A DNA stretch of 18,956 nucleotides, taken from NCBI GenBank assembly GCA_964467615.1, contig CAYXRK010000090.1, forward strand, positions 1-18,956, given 5' to 3'. This document shows, piece by piece, positions 1-6,032 of this stretch. Position 1 is the stretch's first letter; each line of letters begins with the position of its first letter. Both the position numbers and the translations under genes were made by a program. This stretch comes from CAYXRK01 sp964467615. Lineage in GTDB: Bacteria > Hydrogenedentota > Hydrogenedentia > Hydrogenedentales > GCA-2746185. The notes under the pieces are model-generated. The model saw only the letters and a program-made list of their open reading frames with translations. It had not been told where the DNA came from and did no database searches.

Positions 1-273
1 GGCGCCCCTGTTGCCCTCCTGGCAGAAGTACACACGGATATCGGTTGCGCCGGCTTGGATCGCGTTGTCGACGTGCTCGCAAACCGCTGACGTTGTGTTG
101 TTGTATCCAACGTCACGAAGCGACTTGATGAATGTCTGACCGAGGAACAGGGGCACCTTCGTGCCCTCTCGGAGCATTCTGTTTAGTACCGCGCGCCCTC
201 CTTTGGGCGCGTTTTCACCCCACTGCGGGGCAAATTCATCTGTAGGCGTCGTTTGAGATTCGATTTCAGACAT
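1..273 (-). CDS. GHKL (Bergerat-fold) ATPase, MORC/paraMORC-like, N-terminal 91 residues, truncated by window edge
   Basis: This reading frame runs from ATG at 271-273 off the left edge without a stop. An AGGAG ribosome site lies about 5 bases before the ATG. Residues 40-60 (VPLFLGQTF..SLRDVGYNN) lead into a clear N-box, CEHVDNAIQAGATDI at 65-79, in which E66 and N70 would be the catalytic base and the Mg-ATP ligand. In the MORC, MutL and Hsp90 ATPases this box is followed by a DxGxG motif, which lies outside the window. The lead-in helix plus 'VDNAIQAGAT' fits MORC-type ATPases better than histidine kinases. Bacterial paraMORC proteins often sit in restriction or defence gene sets with Z1-domain or nuclease partners, but the partner genes, if any, would be to the left and unseen. 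The first 35 residues are polar and unrecognised. Fold assignment is fairly sure; the subfamily is inferred. Confidence 0.72.
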   Translation of the reverse strand, partial: MSEIESQTTPTDEFAPQWGENAPKGGRAVLNRMLREGTKVPLFLGQTFIKSLRDVGYNNTTSAVCEHVDNAIQAGATDIRVYFCQEGNRGA

Positions 274-543
274 TAGTAGCTCCTTTTTCTGTGGCATCCG
301 CTGTGGACACCGGAGGAAGAGCACCATTGCTCTCTTATAATATGGTGGGTCAACCGGACGATTGGTTTCAGTGTTTAGCTCGCCGTCCGTATTTTGCCCG
401 CTTTTCCCAGCTTCGACTCCCAGCCGAGTTTACCGCTTCAACTCCCCCACGAAAACATCGATTCAGACCCCTAAAACCAGCCCTTTTTTGAAAAAGTATG
501 TCAACAGACTTGGCTCTATATATAGGGGGTGTTCTCTCTTCAC

Positions 544-570
544 CCTCTGTGGCCTTCGTGCCTTTGTGGT
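544..570. repeat. Dispersed-repeat-like segment (CTTCGTGCCTTTGTGGT type)
   Basis: The segment contains CTTCGTGCCTTTGTGGT. From memory, this string and its complement recur between genes in many environmental bacterial genomes, often beside the CGCTAAGACGCGAAGG type found at 742-766. There is only one copy in this window, so its repeat status rests on recollection and not on internal evidence. Confidence 0.35.
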
Positions 571-741
571 GGTGCTTCCAAAACTCGAAAACCTAGAGAG
601 GGTTGTTTCTCCAGGAAGAAAAAATGGCCGGATTTTTGAGATCGCGGGCGTTGAGCGCGGGATTGTCGAGTGGAAAGGGCGGAACGGATCAGGGTTTGTG
701 GCTGGTTGGGGCGGGCGCTATATGTTGTGGGAGGTAGTCTC

Positions 742-766
742 TCGCAAGGACGCTAAGACGCGAAGG
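742..766. repeat. Dispersed-repeat-like segment (CGCTAAGACGCGAAGG type)
   Basis: The segment contains CGCAAGGACGCTAAGACG followed by CGAAGG. From memory, this is a common intergenic repeat of many bacterial genomes; its false translation reads RKDAKTRRE. It is single-copy here, so the call is recognition and not demonstration. Confidence 0.4.
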
Positions 767-789
767 GAAACCGGTATTGTGGGTACTGG

Positions 790-809
790 ATTCCCGCCTG
801 CGCGGGAAT
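790..809. repeat. 20-bp hairpin repeat, ATTCCC-N8-GGGAAT form
   Basis: ATTCCCGCCTGCGCGGGAAT is a perfect 8-bp stem closed by a 4-base loop (CTGC). It matches the ATTCCC-N8-GGGAAT pattern of the dRS3 repeats known from Neisseria. In other bacteria this hairpin occurs as a dispersed intergenic repeat. It sits directly upstream of the palindrome array. It has no T-tract, so it is not an obvious terminator. Confidence 0.6.
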
Positions 810-854
810 GACGGTAGGCTGGCCCGTTCATCCCTTCGGCAGGCTCAGGACAGG

Positions 855-1066
855 GGTTCGACACCCTCACCACGAACGGAATCGTTGGCGCGGCCGTTCA
901 TGGTTCGACACCCTCACCACGAACGGATGATTGGCGGGCCCGTTCATGGTTCGACAGGCTCACCACGAACGGAATTGTTAGCGGGGCCGTTCATGGTTCG
1001 ACATGCTCACCACGAACGGAATTGTTGGCGGGCCCGTTCATGGTTCGACAGGCTCACCACGAACGG
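855..1066. repeat. Tandem array of five 33-bp imperfect palindromes, 46-47 bp period
   Basis: Complete units are at 894-926, 940-972, 987-1019 and 1034-1066, and a 5'-truncated unit is at 855-879. Each full unit starts CCGTTCATGGTTCGACA and ends CTCACCACGAACGG. Its ends pair as CCGTTC-A-TGGT with ACCA-C-GAACGG around an 11-base loop, with one internal mismatch. The 13-14 bp between units are nearly the same each time (about AATTGTTGGCGGGC), so this is a tandem repeat and not a CRISPR. The truncated first unit is joined to TCCCTTCGGCAGGCTCAGGA (831-850), another recurring intergenic string. Confidence 0.85.
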
Positions 1067-1143
1067 ATTGGTGAGGCGGGCGTTCGGCGATTAGGCGCGC
1101 CGGTTTCGTCGAAACAGGCGCTACTAACCACGAAGGGCTTACG

Positions 1144-1181
1144 TTCTCTTTGATAAGAGAAAGTAACAAAGAGAAACCGAT
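1144..1181. repeat. 38-bp direct repeat, copy 1
   Basis: This segment matches 1312-1349 with a single A/G difference. It contains TTCTCTT-TGAT-AAGAGAA, a short hairpin, and ends CAAAGAGAAACCGAT. A third partial copy (GCAAAGAGAAACCGA) is at 1450-1464 beside the amine oxidase terminator hairpin. Two near-identical copies 168 bp apart, interleaved with the 33-bp palindromes, suggest one composite unit that was duplicated. Confidence 0.8.
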
Positions 1182-1222
1182 GTTGGGGCTGGATTCTGCG
1201 TAGCGAGGTATGGGGCGTGTAG

Positions 1223-1249
1223 AGATTCTTCGCTTCGCTCAGAATGACA
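1223..1249. repeat. Dispersed-repeat-like segment (CTTCGCTTCGCTCAGAATGA type)
   Basis: The segment contains CTTCGCTTCGCTCAGAATGA with ATTCT/AGAAT ends. From memory this string is a widespread intergenic repeat whose false translation gives ILSEAKNL in many spurious database proteins. It is single-copy here and lies between the two 38-bp repeats. Confidence 0.45.
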
Positions 1250-1272
1250 TTTGCGGGGGAGTTGGCGCTGGT

Positions 1273-1304
1273 CCGTTCGTGGTTCGACGGGCTCACCACG
1301 AACG
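1273..1304. repeat. Isolated copy of the 33-bp palindrome
   Basis: CCGTTCGTGGTTCGACGGGC followed by TCACCACGAACG matches the array unit at 894-1066. Here the outer arms pair without the A/C mismatch (CCGTTCGTGGT region with ACCACGAACG). It is preceded by GTTGGCGCTGGT, similar to the array linker, and followed directly by the second 38-bp repeat. Confidence 0.75.
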
Positions 1305-1311
1305 ACTTACT

Positions 1312-1349
1312 TTCTCTTTGATAAGAGAAAGTAGCAAAGAGAAACCGAT
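1312..1349. repeat. 38-bp direct repeat, copy 2
   Basis: This is the second copy of the 1144-1181 repeat. The hairpin is extended to a 9-bp stem, CTTTCTCTT-TGAT-AAGAGAAAG, at 1310-1331. It is followed within 17 bp by another 33-bp palindrome, so the order palindrome, hairpin repeat, palindrome is seen here. Confidence 0.8.
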
Positions 1350-1365
1350 ATTTGGGTAAGCGGAA

Positions 1366-1398
1366 CCGTTCATGGTTCGACAGGCTCACCACGAACGG
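1366..1398. repeat. Isolated copy of the 33-bp palindrome
   Basis: This 33-base copy shares the start CCGTTCATGGTTCGACAGGC and the end CACCACGAACGG with unit 3 (940-972) of the array. It lies about 90 bp from the amine oxidase stop codon. Confidence 0.8.
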
Positions 1399-1467
1399 AG
1401 CGCGGCGGCTCGGCGGGAGCCTCGCCCTCCCCATATGACGGGGACATAGGCAAAGAGAAACCGAAAC

Positions 1468-1485
1468 TCCCTTTTAAAAGGGAGC
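1468..1485 (-). terminator. Perfect palindrome at the 3' end of the amine oxidase gene, probable terminator
   Basis: CTCCCTTTTAAAAGGGAG is an 18-bp perfect palindrome that abuts the amine oxidase stop codon. As RNA it can fold as a stem of about 7 bp with a TTAA loop. On the minus strand it is followed by TTTCGGTTTC, a weak U-rich tail. The position fits transcript termination; the tail is poorer than in a textbook intrinsic terminator. Confidence 0.5.
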
Positions 1486-2942
1486 TACGTTTTCAGTTGC
1501 GCTAAAACTTCCTCCGCGACGCGGTCGCCGGAGCGGAGGGCGCCGTCGACGTAGCCGGACCAGATTTCGGCGGTTTCGGTGCCGGCCCAGTGGATGCGGC
1601 CGCAGGGCTGGCGGAGGGCGTCGCCGTAGAAGGTGAGGACGCCGGGGCCGGGGACGGAGGTGTAACCGCCAATGCTCCAGGGTTCGCGCGGCCAGACTTG
1701 TTCGACGTATTTGATGGGGGATTTCGCTTTGTCGCCGAAGGTGCGGGCGATGTCTTGGATGACTTGGGCCTTGCGTTCGTCTTCGGACTTGTCGGCCCAG
1801 CGTATGGCGGGGCCGCCGTCGAAGAACCCGCAGAGAATGCCGTGTTTGTTGCCGGGGGCGGTAATGTCGAAGGTGGTGCCGAATTCGGCGGAGGCGGAGA
1901 TGGATTGCCCGTTGAGGCCGTCTGCGCGCCAGAAGGGGGCGTCGTAGGCGATGAAGCATTTGATGACGGCGCCCATGGGCATGCGTTCCATGAGGCCGCG
2001 GCGTTTGTAGGGGAGGGTGGGGGAGTACTCGATGCGCGCGGCGGCGGTGGGGGGTGCGGTGATGACGACGCGTTGCGCGCGCCATTCGCCTTTGTCGGCG
2101 CGGACGGTGACGCCGTGGTCGTCTTGCGTGATGGCGCGGACGGGCGAGCCGAGCACGAGGCGATCGCCGAGCGAGGCGGCGAGTTTTTCAGGCACGGAGA
2201 CGTAGCCGCCTATGAAGAGGTCTTGTTGCGCGCCGTTTTGCGTGCCGGTGATGTCGTTAAAGCCGTTGCCGGACCTGATGTAGAAGAGGAATTCGAGGAA
2301 GGAGAGTTGCGTGGGATCGACGGAGAAGACGGCTTCGATGATCGCGCGGAGGAGATCGCGGACCTGGACGGTCCTGACGTTGTCACGAATCCAGGTGGCG
2401 GCGGTCATGGCGTCCCACTCGGCTGCCTTGGGGGCTTTCCAGGGTTCTTTGGTGGAGACTTCGGCGGACATGTCGTCGATTTGTTTCGCGACTTTGAAGT
2501 ATTCGGTCATGGCGTCCGTGGGGAGGGAGAGGCCACGATAGATTTGGCCGCCGGCCTCGGCGAGGAGGACGCCTTCGACGTAGGTCGGGTACGTCTTGAT
2601 GCCGAGTTCCTTTGTGACTTCGAGCGCGCGCGTTTGCGAGGGGCCGACCCATTGGCCGCCGAGGTCGATGTCTTGTCCGGCGATTTTGCCGCGCTTGAGG
2701 CGGCCGCCGACGCGGTCGTTGGCTTCGAGGAGGACGACGGACTTGCCGGCCCTCATGAGATTGCGCGCGGCCATCGAGCCGGCCGCGCCCGCGCCGATGA
2801 CGACGACATCGACCTCGCGCGGCGCCTCGGCGCGGACGACTTCGATGCTGGTGGCGGCGACGGTGGTGGCGATCGAACCAAGTGCGATGCCTTTGATTGC
2901 GTCGCGGCGGGTGAGGGTGCGCGAAGATTTTGAGCGTGGCAT
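1485..2942 (-). CDS. Tat-exported flavin amine oxidase (MAO-like)
   Basis: This is a 485-residue FAD-dependent amine oxidase that would oxidatively deaminate amines outside the cytoplasm. The N-terminus has a twin-arginine signal (LTRRDAIKG, R12-R13) before a hydrophobic stretch (residues 15-33). The dinucleotide-binding fold follows: VVVIGAGAAGS (GAGAAG 50-55) with E73 in VVLLEANDRVGGR for the ribose, then LGGQWVGP (94-101). K328 in MGAVIKCFIAY is at the place of the conserved flavin-site lysine of monoamine oxidases. The C-terminus has HWAGTETAEIWSGYVDGAL, the FAD-contacting end motif, with no cysteine for covalent flavin attachment. GGAGG lies just before the ATG. The gene diverges from metG, with no evident partner. 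The substrate cannot be told; polyamines or aromatic amines are usual for the family. Confidence 0.88.
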   Translation of the reverse strand: MPRSKSSRTLTRRDAIKGIALGSIATTVAATSIEVVRAEAPREVDVVVIGAGAAGSMAARNLMRAGKSVVLLEANDRVGGRLKRGKIAGQDIDLGGQWVGPSQTRALEVTKELGIKTYPTYVEGVLLAEAGGQIYRGLSLPTDAMTEYFKVAKQIDDMSAEVSTKEPWKAPKAAEWDAMTAATWIRDNVRTVQVRDLLRAIIEAVFSVDPTQLSFLEFLFYIRSGNGFNDITGTQNGAQQDLFIGGYVSVPEKLAASLGDRLVLGSPVRAITQDDHGVTVRADKGEWRAQRVVITAPPTAAARIEYSPTLPYKRRGLMERMPMGAVIKCFIAYDAPFWRADGLNGQSISASAEFGTTFDITAPGNKHGILCGFFDGGPAIRWADKSEDERKAQVIQDIARTFGDKAKSPIKYVEQVWPREPWSIGGYTSVPGPGVLTFYGDALRQPCGRIHWAGTETAEIWSGYVDGALRSGDRVAEEVLAQLKT

Positions 2943-2981
2943 GGTTTCCTCCGAGATCGGCGCATGAAGCGCATCGTCAAA

Positions 2982-3010
2982 TATACAAATGCTGATCGGG
3001 TGCCTATAAT
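2982..3010 (+). promoter_or_regulatory. Putative sigma-70 promoter for metG
   Basis: TATACA (2982-2987, four of six matches to TTGACA) and a perfect TATAAT (3005-3010) are separated by exactly 17 bp. The predicted start of transcription, near 3017, gives a leader of about 40 bases before the metG ATG. Confidence 0.5.
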
Positions 3011-3057
3011 ACCGCGCCCTTCGCGAGCCTATCCATCGAGAGTTACAACGGACTTAC

Positions 3058-4749
3058 ATGAAACGACATTTGATCACGAGCGCATTGCCGTACATCAACG
3101 GCGTGAAGCATCTCGGCAATCTTGTGGGGTCGATGCTGCCGGCGGACGTGTATGCGCGGTATTTGCGCAAACAGCCGGACAACGAGGTGTTGTTCATTTG
3201 TGCGACGGATGAGCATGGCACGCCCGCTGAATTGGCGGCGCTCGAGAATCATCAGACGGTAGCGGAGTATTGCCGCGAGCAGCACGAAATTCAGAAGGGG
3301 CTGGGCGCGCGGTTTAATCTTTCGTGGGACCACTTTGGGAGGAGTTCATCGCCGCAGAACCGGGAGCTTACGCAGCACTTCGCGCAGAAGCTGAGGGAGA
3401 ACGGGTACATTGAGGAGCAGACGACGGAGCAGGTGTTCTCGCCGGATGACAATAGGTTCCTGCCGGACCGGTACGTGGTGGGGACGTGTCCGCATTGCGG
3501 CTATGAGCGCGCGCGGGGCGACCAATGCGAATCGTGTACGAAGCTGCTTGACCCGACGGACTTGATTGATCCGCGTAGCGCGATTTCGGGGAGCACGCGG
3601 CTCGAGGTGCGAGAGAGCAAGCACTTGTTTTTGTTGCAGAGCAAGTTCGAGGGCGAGGTGCGGGCGTGGATCGAGAGCCGGGAGAACTGGCCGAAGCTGG
3701 TGAGTTCGATTGCGCTCAAGTGGCTGAACGAAGGGCTGCGCGACCGGTGCATCACGCGCGACTTGGAATGGGGCGTTCCGGTGAATCGCGATTGGCCGGG
3801 CTTCGAGAGCAAGGTGTTTTATGTGTGGTTCGACGCGCCGATTGAGTACATCGCCGCGACGAAGGAGTGGGCCGATCAGGACCCGGCGAATCGCGATTGG
3901 AAGTCGTGGTGGTACGACGCGAAGGACGTGACGTATTCGGAGTTCATGGCGAAGGACAATGTGCCGTTTCACACGGTCAGTTTTCCGTGCACGATTTTCG
4001 GGTCGCGCGAGCCGTGGAAATTGGTCGACTTTATCAAGGGGTTCAATTGGCTGACGTACTATGGCGGGAAATTTAGCACGAGCCAGAAGCGCGGCGTGTT
4101 CATGGACCAGGCGATTGAATTGTTGCCCGCCGACTATTGGCGCTACTACCTGATGGCGAACGCTCCGGAGACGAGCGACAGTTCGTTCACGTGGGAACAT
4201 TTCGCCGCGACGGTGAACAAGGATCTGGCGGACACGTTCGGCAATTTCGTGAACCGTGCGTTCAAACTTACCGAGAAGCATTTCGGATCGGTTGTGCCGG
4301 ACGGCGGTGCGGCGGAATACGACGCGCAACTTGAGGCAGAGGTGCTGAGGCTGGCGGGGGAGTACAGCGGACATCTCGATGACAAAGAGTTCCGAAAAGC
4401 GATGCAAACGCTCAAGGCGCTTTGGACTATAGGCAACACGTATTTCGATCGCATGCAGCCTTGGCAGACGATTAAGACCGACAAGGCCGAAACGGCTCGC
4501 ACGCTGCGAACGGCGATTAACCTTGTGCGGGTATTCGCCGTGCTGGCGTGGCCAGTGATTCCGTCGGCGAGCGAGACGGTTTTTGGGTCGTTGGGACTTG
4601 CGGCGACGGAGCGGGGGTGGATACATCGGGCCGAGGATCTTCGGGTAGTCGAGGCGGGACGAGGCTTCGTGACGCCACCGCCTTTATTTCAAAAGATCAC
4701 TGACGACCAAACCAAAGAATGGGAAACGCGCTTCGGCGGCGTGGAGTGA
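3058..4749 (+). CDS. metG: Methionyl-tRNA synthetase
   Basis: The product charges tRNA-Met with methionine in the cytoplasm. This class I synthetase of 563 residues has the signature NGVKHLGN (HLGN at 18-21, the HIGH-type motif) and KFSTS at 338-342 (the KMSKS-type loop). TDEHGTP at 50-56 belongs to the active-site fold. A single zinc knuckle, CPHCG..CESC (C144, C147, C157, C160), sits in the connective domain, while the second cysteine pair set found in some relatives is missing. HLGN plus 'YERARGDQC' resembles the archaeal/eukaryotic-type subgroup also found in some bacteria. The protein ends after the anticodon-binding helices and lacks the C-terminal Trbp111-like dimerisation domain present in the 677-residue E. 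coli enzyme. The Shine-Dalgarno sequence is weak, but the conserved MKRHLITSALPYING start supports this ATG. Confidence 0.97.
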   Translation: MKRHLITSALPYINGVKHLGNLVGSMLPADVYARYLRKQPDNEVLFICATDEHGTPAELAALENHQTVAEYCREQHEIQKGLGARFNLSWDHFGRSSSPQNRELTQHFAQKLRENGYIEEQTTEQVFSPDDNRFLPDRYVVGTCPHCGYERARGDQCESCTKLLDPTDLIDPRSAISGSTRLEVRESKHLFLLQSKFEGEVRAWIESRENWPKLVSSIALKWLNEGLRDRCITRDLEWGVPVNRDWPGFESKVFYVWFDAPIEYIAATKEWADQDPANRDWKSWWYDAKDVTYSEFMAKDNVPFHTVSFPCTIFGSREPWKLVDFIKGFNWLTYYGGKFSTSQKRGVFMDQAIELLPADYWRYYLMANAPETSDSSFTWEHFAATVNKDLADTFGNFVNRAFKLTEKHFGSVVPDGGAAEYDAQLEAEVLRLAGEYSGHLDDKEFRKAMQTLKALWTIGNTYFDRMQPWQTIKTDKAETARTLRTAINLVRVFAVLAWPVIPSASETVFGSLGLAATERGWIHRAEDLRVVEAGRGFVTPPPLFQKITDDQTKEWETRFGGVE

Positions 4750-4814
4750 TCGATTCGGCTGATTGGGGTATCAATGCACTGCGTGAGTGCGATAGAACCT
4801 GAGGATTTCACACC

Positions 4815-5480
4815 ATGACACCTTTAATTGTGGTGCTTTTGTCCGTGTTACGCGGCGACGTTGTTTCGAGTACGGAGGGAGTGCCCGGCATCAACTGGGA
4901 TTCAGAGCGAGCGCAGCGAGCCAATCAGGGTTTCCGCGCGCTCGACGACGTGGGTGAAATTGCGACGGGCAGTCATTTCGATTATGGATACTTTGTTGTT
5001 GCGGTCCCCTTTTACGTTGGGCGTCCCGTGCAGATAACATCGCAAGAGGGGGAACAGATCGCAGACCTCGTCCAGGCGCTGGGCGATGACCACATTCGCA
5101 GGAATGCCATGCGTGCGTGGGAGACACTTATAGAGCTTGGCAAGGCTGCTGAACCTACTGTTGTCGTCGCGTTGGAAAGCGACGACTGGCAACGGTGTTG
5201 GATGGCGGCCTCGATTCTTGGTCGCATCGGCGGGGAAACGTCAATCAACGCCCTCATCGAGAACCTACGGGATGATGGAGTAGAGCACAGTGCCCTCTCG
5301 GCGTTTCTTGCTCTGATTGAAATCGGAGAGCCGGCACTGGCGGCGCTTACAAAGGCTGCGGAATCCAGGGAACAGCAGCAAGCCCTGTACGCGAAGACGG
5401 CGGCCAATGTGATAGTGGACTGGAAGAAACACAAGTCGGAATCTGGAAAAGACAAGGAATTGACTTCGCTCTTAGACTAA
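4815..5480 (+). CDS. HEAT-repeat-like hypothetical protein
   Basis: This 221-residue protein is not assigned to a known family. From about residue 85 to 190 it shows amphipathic helical pairs of the HEAT/PBS-lyase type, for example WMAASILGRIGGETSINALI and ALSAFLALIEIGEPALAALT. Such repeats usually form a protein-binding scaffold. Residues 1-19 are hydrophobic (PLIVVLLSVL) and could be a short signal peptide, which would place it in the envelope. The tail is charged (KKHKSESGKDKE). GAGGA lies 9 bases before the ATG. The stop codon lies inside a 10-bp tandem repeat just upstream of the toxin-antitoxin genes. Function is unknown. Confidence 0.75.
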   Translation: MTPLIVVLLSVLRGDVVSSTEGVPGINWDSERAQRANQGFRALDDVGEIATGSHFDYGYFVVAVPFYVGRPVQITSQEGEQIADLVQALGDDHIRRNAMRAWETLIELGKAAEPTVVVALESDDWQRCWMAASILGRIGGETSINALIENLRDDGVEHSALSAFLALIEIGEPALAALTKAAESREQQQALYAKTAANVIVDWKKHKSESGKDKELTSLLD

Positions 5481-5502
5481 GCTAGACTAAGCTAAACTAA
5501 CT
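5473..5502. repeat. 10-bp tandem repeat (three units) upstream of the toxin-antitoxin operon
   Basis: Two exact units TAGACTAAGC (the first base of the first copy lies at the CTTAG junction) are followed by a diverged TAAACTAACT. The 10-bp period is close to one helical turn, so bound proteins would lie on the same face. The array ends right before AGGAAGAG, the ribosome site of the first antitoxin. It may be the operator for the antitoxins, which often repress their own operon, but that is inference. Confidence 0.55.
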
Positions 5503-5514
5503 AGGAAGAGTGAG

Positions 5515-5781
5515 ATGATTCAGGTCGAGTTGCTTCAAGCGAAAATAAAACTCGCCCAGCTCATCGCTCATGCCGAGGCCGGTGAGGAGGTAATCATCGC
5601 GCGCTCGGGCAAGCCGGTGGTGAAGCTCGTCAAGATTGAGTACCCCAATAAGAAGAGAGACGGAGGCCAATGGCGCGGCTTAGTTTGGGTGTCCGACGAT
5701 TTCGACGACCCCGATCCGGAAGTCGAGAAGATGTTTTATGACGGGCCGATCTTTCCCGATGAAGAGGAACCGAAACCATGA
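5515..5781 (+). CDS. Phd/YefM-family antitoxin, first of two
   Basis: This 88-residue antitoxin-like protein has the Phd/YefM DNA-binding fold in residues 1-44 (AKIKLAQLIAHAEAGEEVIIARSGKPVVKLV). The strongly acidic tail (DDFDDPDPEVEKMFYDGPIFPDE) would be the toxin-wrapping part. The second antitoxin downstream is a clear paralogue, sharing GEEVIIAR.GKP and DP.PE.EK..DGPIFP. The N-terminal helix is less canonical than in the second copy (LLQAKIKLAQL against IHHAKTNLSKL). AGGAAGAG precedes the ATG. Its stop overlaps the next start as ATGA, so the two are translationally coupled. It may regulate the operon or help neutralise the toxin. Confidence 0.88.
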   Translation: MIQVELLQAKIKLAQLIAHAEAGEEVIIARSGKPVVKLVKIEYPNKKRDGGQWRGLVWVSDDFDDPDPEVEKMFYDGPIFPDEEEPKP

Positions 5782-6032
5782 CTCAAGTGAACATTCATCA
5801 TGCCAAGACGAATTTGTCCAAGTTGTTAGAGCAGGTCGAGTCTGGTGAAGAGGTAATCATCGCGCGGGCGGGAAAGCCCATTGCGAAGATTGTCGGAATT
5901 CCGAAGTCCACCGAGGAGAAACCGTGGCGGCCGGGCGGCGGCTGGGCGGGCAGGGGATGGATTGCCGACGATTTCGATGAGCCGGATCCGGAGATCGAGA
6001 AACTGTTCGACGGACCGATCTTCCCCGAATGA
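5778..6032 (+). CDS. Phd/YefM-family antitoxin, second of two, adjacent to the toxin
   Basis: This 84-residue antitoxin begins MTQVNIHHAKTNLSKLLEQV, a canonical Phd/YefM helix pair, followed by GEEVIIARAGKPIAKIV, the family's beta-hairpin signature. The middle is glycine and tryptophan rich (residues 48-62), and the acidic C-terminus (DDFDEPDPEIEKLFDGPIFPE) likely occupies the PIN toxin active site. AGAGGAA lies 8 bases before the ATG. The gene overlaps both neighbours by ATGA. It is the likeliest direct partner of the toxin because it is next to it and better conserved. Confidence 0.93.
   Translation: MTQVNIHHAKTNLSKLLEQVESGEEVIIARAGKPIAKIVGIPKSTEEKPWRPGGGWAGRGWIADDFDEPDPEIEKLFDGPIFPE

Larger units (their letters stand above)
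274..1484. other. Gene-free repeat field, about 1.2 kb
   Basis: No frame here has a convincing start, codon usage or protein similarity. The open frames are translations of repeats. The left half (274-740) is mostly unique sequence with one repeat-like segment; the right half (740-1485) is almost entirely repeats, listed separately. The region separates a possibly accessory ATPase gene from the amine oxidase gene, and both flanking genes lie on the minus strand. It resembles a place where short non-autonomous repeats have accumulated. No transposase is visible. Confidence 0.8.

Noticed and set aside
362..811. 149-residue open frame on the plus strand
   Set aside because: It runs through several intergenic repeats (RKDAKTRRE and the ATTCCC hairpin), has no ribosome site and no recognisable domain.
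855..1066. CRISPR array
   Set aside because: The intervals are 13-14 bp and almost identical, the repeat is a long palindrome that also occurs singly at 1273 and 1366, and no cas gene is present.
1054..1434. 126-residue open frame on the minus strand
   Set aside because: It is a translation of the repeats: it contains FVVSLSNHE, FVVSPSNHE and ILSEAKNL, strings typical of spurious repeat-derived proteins, and has no ribosome site.
1590..2933. 447-residue open frame antisense to the amine oxidase gene
   Set aside because: It is low-complexity (Gly, Ala, Asp, Glu rich) and mirrors the codon bias of a real GC-rich gene with clear FAD motifs on the other strand.
3005..3057. Riboswitch or T-box before metG
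   Set aside because: The leader is only about 40 bases with no conserved T-box or SAM-riboswitch elements seen.
3346..4626. 426-residue open frame antisense to metG
   Set aside because: It is arginine-rich without domains and shadows an unmistakable MetRS.
4776..4790. GCACT-GCGTG-AGTGC hairpin after metG as a terminator
   Set aside because: The stem is only 5 bp with no T-tract; too weak to list as a feature.
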